Origin: Pseudomonadota bacterium | GTDB taxonomy: Bacteria > Pseudomonadota > Gammaproteobacteria > Steroidobacterales > Steroidobacteraceae | Length of the DNA stretch: 64,000 nucleotides | Direction: 5' to 3' | NCBI GenBank assembly: GCA_021777555.1 | Contig: JAJYDK010000013.1 | Location: 1-64,000 of the forward strand | Shown here: piece after piece, positions 36,858 through 46,690 of the stretch | Numbering within the stretch: position 1 is the first letter of the stretch | How the letters are laid out: each line of letters begins with the position of its first letter | The notes under the pieces: model-generated | Databases searched by the model: none | Told to the model about the DNA's origin: nothing | Seen by the model: the letters and a program-made list of their open reading frames with translations, nothing else | Made by a program: the position numbers and the translations under genes

Positions 36858-39800
36858 ATGTCGCAGAAGATTCGCAGCATTCTGGTCGCCAACCGTGGCG
36901 AGATCGCCATCCGTGTCATGCGTGCCGCGAGCGAACTCGGGCTGCGCACGGTGGCGGTCTACTCCCAGGAGGACCGCTTCTCGCTGCACCGCACCAAGGC
37001 GGATGAGGCCTATCAGGTCGGACCGGGCAAGGGACCGGTCGAGGCCTACCTCGACATCGAGGATATCCTGCGGATCGCGCGCGAGGCCCGAGTCGATGCC
37101 CTTCATCCGGGGTACGGCTTTCTCTCGGAGAACCCGGGCCTCGCCGAGGGCTGTGCGCGCGCCGGCATCCGCTTCATCGGTCCCGAGCCCGAGACCATGC
37201 GGATCCTCGGCAACAAGGTGGCCGCCCGTGAGCTCGCCTCCCGGGCCGGCGTGCCCGTCATGCCCGCCACGACACCCCTGCCTCAGCCCTTCGAGGAATC
37301 CCGGCGCCTGGCGAATGGGATCGGCTATCCGGTCATGCTCAAGGCAAGCTGGGGCGGCGGCGGGCGCGGCATGCGCATCGTGGAAAGCGACGAGCAGCTC
37401 GAGCAACTGCTGCCGGTGGCCCGGCGCGAAGCCAAGGCCGCATTCGGCAACGACGAGGTCTACCTCGAGAAGCTGGTACGACGCGCTCGCCACGTCGAGG
37501 TCCAGATTCTCGGCGACGCGCACGGTGGGCTCGTCCACCTGTACGAGCGCGACTGCACGGTCCAACGGCGCAACCAGAAGGTCGTCGAGCGCGCTCCCGC
37601 GGTGTTTCTGACCGATGCGCAGCGCGCCGAGATCTGCGAGGCGGCGCTCTCGATCGGGCGTGCCGCGCACTACCGCAATGCGGGAACGGTGGAGTTCCTG
37701 CAGGACGCCGAGACCGGAAAGTTCTACTTCATCGAGGTCAATCCGCGCATCCAGGTGGAGCACACCGTCACCGAGTGCGCCACCGGGATCGATCTCGTGA
37801 AGGCCCAGATCCGGATCGCCGAAGGCGCGCGGCTCGGCACACCCGAGAGCGGCGTCCCGCCACAGGGTGAGATCCGCATCCATGCGCACGCGCTGCAGTG
37901 CCGGGTCACCACCGAGGACCCGGAGAACGACTTCATCCCCGACTACGGCAAGATCAGCGCCTACCGCAGCCCCGCCGGCTTCGGCGTCCGCCTGGACGCC
38001 GGCACCGCTTACACCGGCGCGATCATCACGCGCTCCTATGACTCTCTGCTGGTGAAGGTGACCTCCTGGGCCTCCACGCCCGAGGAGACGATTGCGCGCA
38101 TGCACCGCGCGCTGTGGGAATTCCGCATCCGCGGCGTCGTAACCAACCTGCGCTTCCTCGACCAGGTCATCACCCATCCGCGTTTCGCGCGGGGCGAGTA
38201 CACGACCCGATTCATCGACGAGACACCGGAGCTGTTCCGCTGGCCGCGCAAGCGGGACCGGGCGACGCGCATCCTCACGTACATCGCCGAGACCATCGTC
38301 AACGGCAATCCGGAGACCCGCAACCGACCGCGTCCCGCGCGCATCGAGAGCGCGAAACTGCCGCCGCTCGCCCTTGCCGAGCCCCGGCCCGGAACCCGGC
38401 AGAAACTCGACGAGCTGGGGCCCGAGCGCTTCGCGCAGTGGATGCTGCAACAGGAGCGGGTGCTGCTCACCGACACCACGATGCGCGATGCGCACCAGTC
38501 GCTGCTCGCCACGCGCATGCGCACGCTCGACATGACGGCCATCGCACCGTATTACGCCGCCCTGGTGCCCGAGCTGTTCTCGGTGGAATGCTGGGGAGGC
38601 GCCACCTTCGATGTGTCCATGCGCTTCCTGCGCGAGGACCCCTGGCAGCGGCTCTCGGCGCTTCGCGAGCGGATGCCGAACCTGCTGCTGCAGATGCTGC
38701 TGCGCTCGGCCAACGCGGTCGGCTATGCCAACTACCCGGACAACGTGGTGCGCTTTTTCGTGCGTCGCGCCGCCGAGCGCGGCATCGACGTGTTCCGGAT
38801 CTTCGACTCGCTCAACTGGGTCGACAACATGCGCGTGGCGATCGATGCGGTGCTCGAGACCGGCAGGCTCTGCGAGGCCGCGATCTGCTACACCGGCAAC
38901 CTGAGCGACCCGCGCGAGAAGAAGTACACCCTCGATTACTACCTCGAGCTCGCGCGCGAACTCAAAGCCGCCGGCACACACGTGCTCGGCATCAAGGACA
39001 TGGCGGGACTGTGCCGGCCGCGCGCCGCCCACACCCTGGTCAAGGCCCTCAAGGAGGAAATCGGCCTGCCGGTGCACTTCCATACACACGACACCAGTGG
39101 CATCGCTGCGGCGAGCGTACTGGCGGCCATCGATGCGGGCGCGGATGCCGTCGACGGCGCCATCGATGCGATGAGCGGATTGACCTCACAGCCGAATCTC
39201 GGCTCGATCGTCGAGGCGCTGCGCCACGGTCCGCGCGATCCGGGAGTGGACCCCGCGAAGCTGCGCATGCTGTCCTCGTACTGGGAGCAGATCCGCAGGC
39301 TCTATGCCGCCTTCGAAAGCGACATCCGCTCCGGGGCATCCGAGGTGTACGTGCACGGCATGCCGGGCGGGCAGTACACCAATCTGCGTGAGCAGGCCCG
39401 ATCCCTCGGTATAGACAACGCCCACTGGCCGCAGGTGGCCCAGGCCTATGCCGACGTCAACCAGATGTTTGGCGACATCGTCAAGGTCACGCCGACCTCC
39501 AAGGTGGTCGGGGACATGGCGCTGTTGATGGTCACGAGCGGGCTCACGCCCCAGCAGGTGCTCGATCCGGATGTCGATGTGCCATTTCCGGAGTCGGTGG
39601 TGCAGCTGTTCCGCGGCGACCTCGGCCAGCCCGCGGGAGGCTTTCCTCAGGCGCTGCAGCGCAAGGTGCTGAAAGGGGTGGCACCGCTCACCAGCCGGCC
39701 GGGCGCCTCGCTCGCGCCGGTCGACCTCGATGCCGAGCGGGCCAAGATCCAGCAGCGGCTGCCGCGTCCGGTTACCGACGACGACCTCGCTTCATACCTG

Positions 39801-40304
39801 ATGTATCCGCGCGTGTGGCACGAGTATGCGAATGAGCGGACACAGTACGGTGACGTCGGCATCCTGCCGACACCGGTGTTCTTCTATGGCATGGAGCCGG
39901 GACAAGAGATCTCGATGGACCTGGAAAAGGGCAAGACATTGTTCGTGCGCTACGTCGCCTGCAGCGAGCCGCATGACGATGGGACCCGCACCGTGTTCCT
40001 GGAGCTCAACGGGCATCCACGCTCGCTGCGCGTGCCGGATCGCAGCCAGGTCGCCACCCGGCCGCCCCAGCGCAAAGCCGATGCCGAGGACCCGAAGCAG
40101 GTGGGCGCCCCCATGCCCGGCACCATCGCCACCATCGCCGTGAGCGTCGGGCGCAGGGTCGCCCGCGGCGACGTCCTCGCGACTCTCGAGGCGATGAAGA
40201 TGCAAACCCAGGTACGCGCCGAGATCGACGGCGAGGTCGCCGAAGTGTTGGTTGTTCCCGGCCAGCAGGTCGATGCGAAGGATCTGCTGGTCGTATTGAG
40301 GTGA
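36858..40304 (+). CDS. pyc: Pyruvate carboxylase, single-chain
   Basis: A 1148-residue multidomain enzyme that forms oxaloacetate from pyruvate. Order: biotin carboxylase (residues 1-450; SILVANRGEIAIRVMRAA, SWGGGGRGMRIV, FIEVNPRIQVEHTVTE), carboxyltransferase (about 530-800; LLTDTTMRDAHQSLLATRMR, FDSLNWVDNMRVAIDAV, HFHTHDTSGIAAASV), PYC/OADA region, then biotinyl carrier with Lys1114 in LEAMKMQT. All parts are on one chain, as in rhizobia and Gram-positives, instead of the two-subunit Pseudomonas form. It replenishes the TCA cycle, which fits a lifestyle on pyruvate- or lactate-yielding substrates. Confidence 0.95.
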   Translation: MSQKIRSILVANRGEIAIRVMRAASELGLRTVAVYSQEDRFSLHRTKADEAYQVGPGKGPVEAYLDIEDILRIAREARVDALHPGYGFLSENPGLAEGCARAGIRFIGPEPETMRILGNKVAARELASRAGVPVMPATTPLPQPFEESRRLANGIGYPVMLKASWGGGGRGMRIVESDEQLEQLLPVARREAKAAFGNDEVYLEKLVRRARHVEVQILGDAHGGLVHLYERDCTVQRRNQKVVERAPAVFLTDAQRAEICEAALSIGRAAHYRNAGTVEFLQDAETGKFYFIEVNPRIQVEHTVTECATGIDLVKAQIRIAEGARLGTPESGVPPQGEIRIHAHALQCRVTTEDPENDFIPDYGKISAYRSPAGFGVRLDAGTAYTGAIITRSYDSLLVKVTSWASTPEETIARMHRALWEFRIRGVVTNLRFLDQVITHPRFARGEYTTRFIDETPELFRWPRKRDRATRILTYIAETIVNGNPETRNRPRPARIESAKLPPLALAEPRPGTRQKLDELGPERFAQWMLQQERVLLTDTTMRDAHQSLLATRMRTLDMTAIAPYYAALVPELFSVECWGGATFDVSMRFLREDPWQRLSALRERMPNLLLQMLLRSANAVGYANYPDNVVRFFVRRAAERGIDVFRIFDSLNWVDNMRVAIDAVLETGRLCEAAICYTGNLSDPREKKYTLDYYLELARELKAAGTHVLGIKDMAGLCRPRAAHTLVKALKEEIGLPVHFHTHDTSGIAAASVLAAIDAGADAVDGAIDAMSGLTSQPNLGSIVEALRHGPRDPGVDPAKLRMLSSYWEQIRRLYAAFESDIRSGASEVYVHGMPGGQYTNLREQARSLGIDNAHWPQVAQAYADVNQMFGDIVKVTPTSKVVGDMALLMVTSGLTPQQVLDPDVDVPFPESVVQLFRGDLGQPAGGFPQALQRKVLKGVAPLTSRPGASLAPVDLDAERAKIQQRLPRPVTDDDLASYLMYPRVWHEYANERTQYGDVGILPTPVFFYGMEPGQEISMDLEKGKTLFVRYVACSEPHDDGTRTVFLELNGHPRSLRVPDRSQVATRPPQRKADAEDPKQVGAPMPGTIATIAVSVGRRVARGDVLATLEAMKMQTQVRAEIDGEVAEVLVVPGQQVDAKDLLVVLR

Positions 40305-40422
40305 ACACGTGCGCGATGGCAATGGGCGAATAGATCGTGTCACGGTATAAGTCTGGCTCGACGACCCGATGGCCTCCCGCCGCGGGTGATCCACACCGTA
40401 CCGCGTCCCCCTGGGGAGGTTG

Positions 40423-42012
40423 ATGCGCGAGCTGTTCATGTTCGCCGACCGGCGCAGCGCGCCGGCATTCTGGCTGGGGAGCCTGTTCGTGGTCGTCGGC
40501 GTGCTGTTGCACTTGCCCATGTTCATCATGGCGCGTGCGATGCACTACCGGCTGGCCGGGATGCCCATGGGCGCGGGCATGCTCTGGGGCATGGCGCTCA
40601 TCGTCGGTGGCGCAGCGGCGGCCGCCTACGGGCTGCAGCCGAAGAAGGCGAGCGTCGATGCCGCGGCGATGCACGAGCGCATCGTCGCGCCTGAGGATGC
40701 GCCGCTGACCCTCTGGCACTGGGCCGCCGGCGCCGCGCTGGCGGTGGCGCTCGTGGTCGACATCATGAAGGTGAGCAGCCTCGGCTTCGTGATCCCGGGC
40801 ATGCGGGTGGAGTACGGAATCAGCGAGGCCCAAGTGGCGTTGCTGCCGCTCTCGGCGCTCACCGGCGCCACGCTGGGGTCGTTCATCTGGGGTGCGCTCG
40901 CCGACCTTTACGGCCGCCGCGCCACCATCCTGCTCGCGGCGGTCATGTTCATCGGTACCTCCATCTGCGGGGCCATGCCCTCGTTTGAATGGAACCTGTT
41001 CATGTGTTTCCTGATGGGAGCCTCGGCGGGCGGCATGCTGCCGGTCGCCTATGCGCTGCTCGCGGAGATCATGCCGACCCGCCATCGCGGCTGGAGCCTC
41101 ATCGTCGTAGGCAGCGCGGGCGCCCTGGGCGGCTATCTGGCCGCCTCGGGCTTCTCGGCGCTGCTGCAACCGGAGTTCGGCTGGCGCATCATGTGGTTCC
41201 TCAACCTGCCTTCCGGCCTGGCGCTGATCGCGGTGAGCCCGCTCATTCCGGAGTCGGCGAGATTCCTGATGCACATCGGCCGGCCCGCGGAGGCGCGCGC
41301 GACGCTGGCGCGCTTCGGTTCGATCGTGGTGAGCGAGACGAGGGACTGGGACGAGGAAGCCCAACTCGATCATTCGCATCTGCCCCCCGTCGACCGGCGC
41401 TTCGCCGGCACCACCATCGCGCTCACCGTCGCCGCCTTGTCCTGGGGTTTCGTCAATTTCGGGCTGTTGTTGTGGCTGCCGGGCGAGTTGATCGCGGAAG
41501 GCCGCAACATGGGGGTGGCCGCCGCCATCATCGCCCGCTCGTCTTTCATCGCTGTGCCCATAGTGGCGGTCGCCGCGCTCCTTTATGCCCGCTGGAGCAC
41601 CAAGGGCGCGCTGCTCGTCATGACCGGCGTGACCGCGCTCGGGCTGCTCGCGGTGGTCATGCGCCAGAGCGGCGTGCCCGCGGCCGCCAATCCCATCATC
41701 GCCCTCACTCTGCTCATCGTCGGCTCCACGGGCGTCATCTCCATTCTCCTGCCTTACACGGCCGAGAATTACCCGTTGCGCATCCGCGGCCGCGCCACCG
41801 GATGGGTGGCCGGCTGCAGCAAGAGCGGCGGCCTCGTCTGTCAGGGGATGAGCGCCCTCGCGCTCGTACCGGGGATCGGCACGGCGGCTGTTGCAATCGC
41901 GATCTCGGTCCTGCTGGGACTCGGACTCATCGGCCTCTACGGGCGGGAAACCCGCGGCCGCGACCTGCGCGAGCTGGAGAGACCGGCCCCTGCGGCGGCC
42001 CCCAAGGGATAG
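40423..42012 (+). CDS. Major facilitator superfamily transporter
   Basis: A 529-residue MFS transporter. Two hydrophobic segments at residues 15-70 precede the core of 12 helices. MFS motif A appears as GALADLYGRRATI after the second core helix, and PESARFLMHIGRPAEAR marks the central loop of metabolite:H+ symporters. A good ribosome site (GGGGAGG) precedes the ATG. The extra N-terminal pair of helices is unusual. The substrate is not evident; location after pyc could mean a carboxylate. Confidence 0.85.
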   Translation: MRELFMFADRRSAPAFWLGSLFVVVGVLLHLPMFIMARAMHYRLAGMPMGAGMLWGMALIVGGAAAAAYGLQPKKASVDAAAMHERIVAPEDAPLTLWHWAAGAALAVALVVDIMKVSSLGFVIPGMRVEYGISEAQVALLPLSALTGATLGSFIWGALADLYGRRATILLAAVMFIGTSICGAMPSFEWNLFMCFLMGASAGGMLPVAYALLAEIMPTRHRGWSLIVVGSAGALGGYLAASGFSALLQPEFGWRIMWFLNLPSGLALIAVSPLIPESARFLMHIGRPAEARATLARFGSIVVSETRDWDEEAQLDHSHLPPVDRRFAGTTIALTVAALSWGFVNFGLLLWLPGELIAEGRNMGVAAAIIARSSFIAVPIVAVAALLYARWSTKGALLVMTGVTALGLLAVVMRQSGVPAAANPIIALTLLIVGSTGVISILLPYTAENYPLRIRGRATGWVAGCSKSGGLVCQGMSALALVPGIGTAAVAIAISVLLGLGLIGLYGRETRGRDLRELERPAPAAAPKG

Positions 42013-42038
42013 GCGAGCAGGCGGGAATCTTGATGGGC

Positions 42039-43010
42039 TTACTCTTCCGGGAGCCCGGCGAGCGCGCGCCTGCCCTCGAAGAGTTGCCAGGAGGCGAGTC
42101 CCGGGATGCCGATGAGGAGCTCGCGCGCCCGGCGGATGAGCGACAGGGTGACCGCGGGGGCTGCGGGAATGCCGAGCAGCGCGCACACCAGCACATATCC
42201 GGCTTCCTGCACGCCGAGCGCCGCCGGAACCGCGAACCCGAAGGTTCGCAGGCCGCAGAAGAGGCTGTCGATGATGAGTGCGCCGGTGGCCGTGACGGCA
42301 ATACCCATCAGATGGAGCATGACCCAGGTTTCCGCCGCACCGAGCGCCCAGGCAAGCGTGTGGCAGGCGAAAGCGGCCAGTGTCCGACGGTCCCACACGA
42401 GGAGCCGATCGAGCGTCGCCGACTCCCCGGTTGCGCCGACCCGAAAGCCGGGCATACGCCTCGCGAGCGAGCGCGCCGCCCTCTCCAGGATGGATGTGAG
42501 GTGCCTGCGGCCGACGATTCCCGCGATGGCGAGCACCAACGCCGGCAGCAGTGCCCATGCGATCAGTTGAGTGGGCGCGCCGCGGTGAGCGGTCAGCACA
42601 AGTGCGACGCCGGTGATTACGTAGGGAAGCTTCGCCGCCTGCTCGATCAGGATGTCCGTCAGCATCAGGCCGGTGACCGGCAGGGCGCCGACACCAGTGA
42701 GCGTCAACGCGCGCACGCCGGCCACGATGCCGCCGAGCTGAGAGAAGGGCAGCACCTCGCCGGTCGCCTCTCGGACGAAACGTGCCCAGATGAATTTCCA
42801 CGGCGAGGCGCCGGGAGTGTCCGTGCCGATCAGGGACCAGGCCGATCCGGTGACCGCCGTCACGGGCAGATGAATCAGCGCGATGAGGATGAGGCCGGTG
42901 ATGCCCACCCGCTCGGCTGCCTGGCCCACCGCGCCGGCGCCCGCGTAGACAATGATCGCGACCAGCGCCGCGGCGCCGATGGCGGCGGCAACGAGTTTCG
43001 TCCGGCTCAT
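42039..43010 (-). CDS. Flippase-like membrane protein (LPG synthase TM / HpnL-YbhN family)
   Basis: A 323-residue protein with about eight hydrophobic segments (KLVAAAIGAAALVAIIVYAG, ITGLILIALIHLPVTAVTG, LIAWALLPALVLAIAGIVG and others). The pattern FVREATGEVLPFSQLGGIVAG followed by TDILIEQAAKLPYV is the conserved part of lysylphosphatidylglycerol-synthase-like transmembrane (UPF0104) proteins, nearest to HpnL. Such proteins probably move lipids across membranes. It overlaps the sulfotransferase gene by 4 bp, so the two are coupled; a sulfated lipid is a possible shared target, but this is a guess. Confidence 0.75.
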   Translation of the reverse strand: MSRTKLVAAAIGAAALVAIIVYAGAGAVGQAAERVGITGLILIALIHLPVTAVTGSAWSLIGTDTPGASPWKFIWARFVREATGEVLPFSQLGGIVAGVRALTLTGVGALPVTGLMLTDILIEQAAKLPYVITGVALVLTAHRGAPTQLIAWALLPALVLAIAGIVGRRHLTSILERAARSLARRMPGFRVGATGESATLDRLLVWDRRTLAAFACHTLAWALGAAETWVMLHLMGIAVTATGALIIDSLFCGLRTFGFAVPAALGVQEAGYVLVCALLGIPAAPAVTLSLIRRARELLIGIPGLASWQLFEGRRALAGLPEE

Positions 43011-44239
43011 GCCGGGCTCGCCGACAACGCGCCTTTCCGCGCCGGGCCCGCGCCCTCGGGCTTCACGTCGAACGCCTCCATGTATCGGGCAAAGCGCTCC
43101 CGCAGCCGCGGAGCATCGAGCCCGAACGCTTCGAGGCTGTATCGGTGGATGGGGTAGCCGCCTCGCGGCCGCAATCGCAGGTACTCGGCCATGCGGGATT
43201 CGGCTTCCCCGCTCAATGTCATGCCACAGTGACGGTACAGTCTCTCGATGGTGTGCATGGGGGCACCCACGATGTTCCCATAGTACAGATGGAGGATATC
43301 TCCATCCTGTGAACGCGCGGCGATCATGCGCTCGGCGCCTTCCGCCCAGCGCTCACTCACCTCGCGTCCGATTTCCTTGGCGGCGACCCTGAGCGAGAAG
43401 GGACGCCGCAGCACCTCGGTGAGCCTTGCCACCGAAGCGATGACGCGCAACGGATCACGATGCAACATGATGATGTGTGAGTCGGGGTACGCCGCGCGCA
43501 GCGCATCGAGCGCGAATACGTGATCCGGACATTTCAACACCCAATGCTTGCCCGGCGGCAGTTGCGCATCGAGATGCTGCAGGAAACGCCGGTGGAAAAG
43601 ATAGGCGATGTCATGGCCATGGCGGTCCATCCATTCACGATAGGAAGGGATGCGGTACATGGTGTCGAATCGCAGGCTCTGGAAGACCTGCGCGGTGATG
43701 TCGGTGCACTCCTGCGGGGCGTTGGCCTGCAGCGGGTGCAGGGCGGCGAGCTCGGGCGAGAGCAGCCGGAAGAGCGCGAATTCGCGCTCGACCCGCGCCC
43801 GGCGGCGGTCGGTCGAGGAGAGCAGCCGGCCCCTGGGGTAGGGGTAGATGAGCTGCCAGCTGCGGGGCACGGCGTTGTCCGGATCGAGCGAGAGCAGGGA
43901 GTGCAGGAACGTCGAGCCGCTTCGCGGCAGGCCCGTGATGAAGATGGGCCGGTTGAGGGGCCTGCGCACGATGGCCGGATCGGTTTCCTCGGCGATATCG
44001 AGCCGCAGCAGATTGTCGAGGCAACGCAATGTGTCGAAGCGCGCAGCCAGGTGGCCGAACAGGCTGAGCTGCGCTTCTCCCTCCAGGGCGCGCAGGAGAT
44101 TGCGCAGCGCCGCGGTGAACGTCCAGTCCGAGAAGTCCTTGCGTCCACCGCGACGCAGCGAGGTTGCGATGAGCGAATCGGCCTCGAGCGGTGCGATTCG
44201 CTCGAGGGCCCGGGACAACTGCCGCTGAAGGAATGCCAT
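43007..44239 (-). CDS. Sulfotransferase family protein
   Basis: A 410-residue protein of the bacterial sulfotransferase family (Sulfotransfer_3). The PAPS 5'-phosphosulfate loop is in PIFITGLPRSGSTFLHSLLS, and the 3'-phosphate region is HIIMLHRDPLRVIASVARL. An N-terminal helical extension of about 100 residues is common in this group. A GGAGGA site lies before the ATG. It is coupled to the flippase-like gene downstream. The acceptor could be a lipid, sterol or glycan. Confidence 0.85.
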   Translation of the reverse strand: MAFLQRQLSRALERIAPLEADSLIATSLRRGGRKDFSDWTFTAALRNLLRALEGEAQLSLFGHLAARFDTLRCLDNLLRLDIAEETDPAIVRRPLNRPIFITGLPRSGSTFLHSLLSLDPDNAVPRSWQLIYPYPRGRLLSSTDRRRARVEREFALFRLLSPELAALHPLQANAPQECTDITAQVFQSLRFDTMYRIPSYREWMDRHGHDIAYLFHRRFLQHLDAQLPPGKHWVLKCPDHVFALDALRAAYPDSHIIMLHRDPLRVIASVARLTEVLRRPFSLRVAAKEIGREVSERWAEGAERMIAARSQDGDILHLYYGNIVGAPMHTIERLYRHCGMTLSGEAESRMAEYLRLRPRGGYPIHRYSLEAFGLDAPRLRERFARYMEAFDVKPEGAGPARKGALSASPA

Positions 44240-44318
44240 CTGCGCCTGTCCTCCTGGCTGAACCCGTCCGGCCGGGCCCCGGGCACATCAGTCCCGTGAG
44301 CCGGGTGTTCCACCGGCG

Positions 44319-44324
44319 AGTATA
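44319..44324 (-). promoter_or_regulatory. Possible -10 element for the sulfotransferase gene
   Basis: TATACT on the minus strand lies about 80 bp before the sulfotransferase ATG. The surrounding 210-bp gap shows no gene, and no clear -35 was found. Confidence 0.25.
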
Positions 44325-44449
44325 GGCATGTGGCCGCGCCGCAGCGCTCTTCGCGGCATGCGGAAAACCGCATCTGATGATTTTTGCCGGCGCGTGGCCG
44401 ATCGGAGCACGAGCCACCGGGAGCGTGGCCTCTACGGGCGAAGAGCGGA

Positions 44450-46429
44450 TCAGCGGTGCTCGCTCGCGGCCGGCACGCCGGGCGGTTCCGCATCGAACCA
44501 GCCGCCGGTGAATTCGGCGCGCTGCAATCCCGCCCGCACGTACGGGTTGTTGCGCATGATCCGCCAGATCAGGCCGCTGCGCTGGTTCTCGATCATGGCG
44601 ATGATGGGTCCCTGGTCGATGCCGATGAACTCATCATCGATCCAGCCGCGGCCCGGCACCACGTAGCCGTCCTGGGCGAGCCGGGCATGGGTGAAGCTGG
44701 GGTTGAAGGAGTCGAGGAATCCGTAGCGCGTGTAGATGATGTCGCCGTATTCGCGCAGCAGCGCCTGTGTTGCCTGGGTGACGTAGTCCGGGGCGAATGG
44801 CAGGGAGCCGAGCACGGCGGTCGGCGCCAGCGTGCCGTCGTCCTGGTCCCGGCTGGTGATACCGCGTGCATAGTAGCCGTAGAACTGGCGCATCTGGCCG
44901 TGATAGGGAGCGCGCACATTTCCCGGGCCGTTGCACGCGGTGAGGCCCCATATGTCGGGGCCGTAGCCGGTCCAGCCGTTGGGGTTGTCGATGGCGTACT
45001 GGCGCTGCGCGAGGGTTGCCCGGCGACCATTCACGAAGTAGTTCTCTCCGTGGGCACGCATGAGCGGGTCCGCGATCCCCCGCAGATCGACCCACACGGC
45101 GGTGTATTGGAAGACGAACTGCGCCCCGAAGGCCAGCAGGGTCTGGCCATCGAGCTGACGCCAGTCACCTCCGGTGGTGGCGGTCCACGCACTCCACGCG
45201 TTGTTGCGCAGAGGATAGGTGGGTGAGCCCATGCCGAGAATGTAGAGGATCGACGCCTCGTTGTATCCGGCCCATCGCGCCTTGGAGAAGCCCTTGCGGG
45301 GGAACCACGCCATGCTCACCAGGGGGTTGAGCCCGGGCGCGGCCCAGCCCCAGTTGACGCGCCGGTACAGTTGGTCGGCCACCTTGCGAACCTGTGTCTC
45401 GGTCGGTGTCGGGTGATCGAAGTAGCTCTCGACCGTGAGGACACCCGCCATGAGCAGTGCCGTATCGATGGTGGAGAGTTCGCTGTTGCGATATCTCAGG
45501 CCCGTGTGAATGTCGAGGAAGTGATAGAAGAGACCATGGTAGCCCGCATATCCCTTGGGCCCCGCGCCCTGCGGCCGGCTGTAGAGGAACGTGAGAACCT
45601 TCAGCACGCGTTCGGCTGCGGCGTGCCGGGTGACGTACCCTCGATTGGCGCCGATCACGTCCGCCGTCAGTGCAAAGCCGATGGCTGCGATGCTCGATGG
45701 GCCATCGGATGGCCAGTGATCCGGAGACAGCCCCGTGACCGGGTCGTCCGTGTTCCAGAAGTAATCGAATGTCCTGCGCTCGATGTCGCGATACATGAGA
45801 CGGGGGTCCGAGGCGAGGCTCTGCACGCAGGGCTGGGCGATGAGGGGCACTGGAGTCGGGGGCCAGGGCTGCCACGAAGTGGCCTGCGCACAGGCAATCG
45901 TGGCGAGCGCGGCGGGCATGGCCGCCCGTTCCAGGGCCAATTGGGTGATGAGATCCGTCGTGTGCCAGAACTCATCGGCGGTGCGGCGCGCGATGTTGCG
46001 ATAGTGGTTTCGGAAGAACGTCGCCAGGCGCCACGCGGGATACGCCGCAAGCGGGAGTGGGGCCGTCGCCTGCGGTTGTGGCACCGACGGTAGCGTGGGC
46101 GCCTGGCCCGATGCCGGGGTCTGCGTCTGAGACGACTGTTGCGGTTGCGGCGAAGGTGGCTGGGCCGGCGCTTGCGCCTGAGGCTGGGGCGGCGGCGGCA
46201 AGGACCGGACCGACCGGGCTGGCGAGGCCTGCGCGGACAGGGCCGCACCGAAGACGGCCAGCACGCCGAGCAAGCCAGCCCTACGAAAGCGCACCCGGAT
46301 CGGGCCATCGATGGGATGTTCGCGGGGGCGCACCAAGGCGCGCGCCGTCGCGTGAAGCACCTCATGCCACCAACTCGCCCGTGATGCCGCTTCCTGCGCT
46401 ACGCCCTTCGTGGGCGAGAAGCCGTTCAT
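44450..46429 (-). CDS. GH144-like (PF10091) glucoamylase/beta-1,2-glucanase family protein
   Basis: An exported (alpha/alpha)6-barrel protein of about 659 residues. A membrane-crossing or signal segment (AGLLGVLAVFGAALSAQA) is followed by a Pro/Gln-rich linker (about residues 75-125) and then the catalytic domain. The family signature is RWAGYNEASILYILGMGSPTYP, with YFWNTDDPVTGL earlier and RYGFLDSFNPSF and GWIDDEFIGIDQGPI later. Characterised members of this fold include endo-beta-1,2-glucanases (GH144). The start is uncertain: ATG at 46429 lacks a clear ribosome site, and TTG at 46465 or a start nearer the signal segment is possible. It follows the TonB receptor. Confidence 0.78.
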   Translation of the reverse strand: MNGFSPTKGVAQEAASRASWWHEVLHATARALVRPREHPIDGPIRVRFRRAGLLGVLAVFGAALSAQASPARSVRSLPPPPQPQAQAPAQPPSPQPQQSSQTQTPASGQAPTLPSVPQPQATAPLPLAAYPAWRLATFFRNHYRNIARRTADEFWHTTDLITQLALERAAMPAALATIACAQATSWQPWPPTPVPLIAQPCVQSLASDPRLMYRDIERRTFDYFWNTDDPVTGLSPDHWPSDGPSSIAAIGFALTADVIGANRGYVTRHAAAERVLKVLTFLYSRPQGAGPKGYAGYHGLFYHFLDIHTGLRYRNSELSTIDTALLMAGVLTVESYFDHPTPTETQVRKVADQLYRRVNWGWAAPGLNPLVSMAWFPRKGFSKARWAGYNEASILYILGMGSPTYPLRNNAWSAWTATTGGDWRQLDGQTLLAFGAQFVFQYTAVWVDLRGIADPLMRAHGENYFVNGRRATLAQRQYAIDNPNGWTGYGPDIWGLTACNGPGNVRAPYHGQMRQFYGYYARGITSRDQDDGTLAPTAVLGSLPFAPDYVTQATQALLREYGDIIYTRYGFLDSFNPSFTHARLAQDGYVVPGRGWIDDEFIGIDQGPIIAMIENQRSGLIWRIMRNNPYVRAGLQRAEFTGGWFDAEPPGVPAASEHR

Positions 46430-46690
46430 CACGCGCGAATCGGTCGCGGTGGAAATTCCGATCAAATTCGTGACGTCTCGGGTACCGAGGGGGAAGAATG
46501 AAGCCTACGGGCCTCGGACGTCCAGAGGCAAGCCGTCCGGATCGGGACGGAAACCCGGTAAAGCTGAAGGCTACGGCAGGAATCCATGCCGCAGTCGCCC
46601 CCGCCCCGGATGAAGCGGTGCCGCTCGATCCCGCCGCCCCCGGGGGGCGTCAAGGGACGCCACCCCGGGAGCCGGTGGAACCCGGGAGAC
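46430..46690. other. Intergenic gap between TonB receptor and GH144-like gene
   Basis: No gene is visible. The stretch contains several GC hairpins, for example GGCGTC-AAGG-GACGCC (46646-46661) and CCGTCC...GGACGG (near 46534-46552). None is followed by a U-run on the minus strand, so they are not convincing terminators. Confidence 0.35.

Noticed and set aside
36630-39089. An 819-codon open frame on the minus strand across pyc and iaaA
   Set aside because: It is antisense to pyruvate carboxylase, which has complete catalytic domains. The composition (His, Arg, Gly, Leu repeats) is that of a shadow frame.
40006-42801. A 931-codon minus-strand open frame opposite pyc, the MFS gene and the gap between them
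   Set aside because: It crosses two genes and an intergenic gap, has extremely biased Arg/His/Ala content and no recognisable motif.
44358-44385. ATGCGG-AAAA-CCGCAT hairpin followed by a short T-run
   Set aside because: The T-run begins 7 bases after the stem and the orientation would end a plus-strand transcript where there is no gene, so it is not called a terminator.
46500-46600. A structured stretch with GGCAAGCC and GGGACGGAAACCCGG that recalls a c-di-GMP (GEMM) riboswitch on the plus strand
   Set aside because: The 3' strand that should close the main helix (TTGCC) is missing, the conserved GGGACGCAAAGCC is not matched, and no plus-strand gene follows for almost 3 kb.
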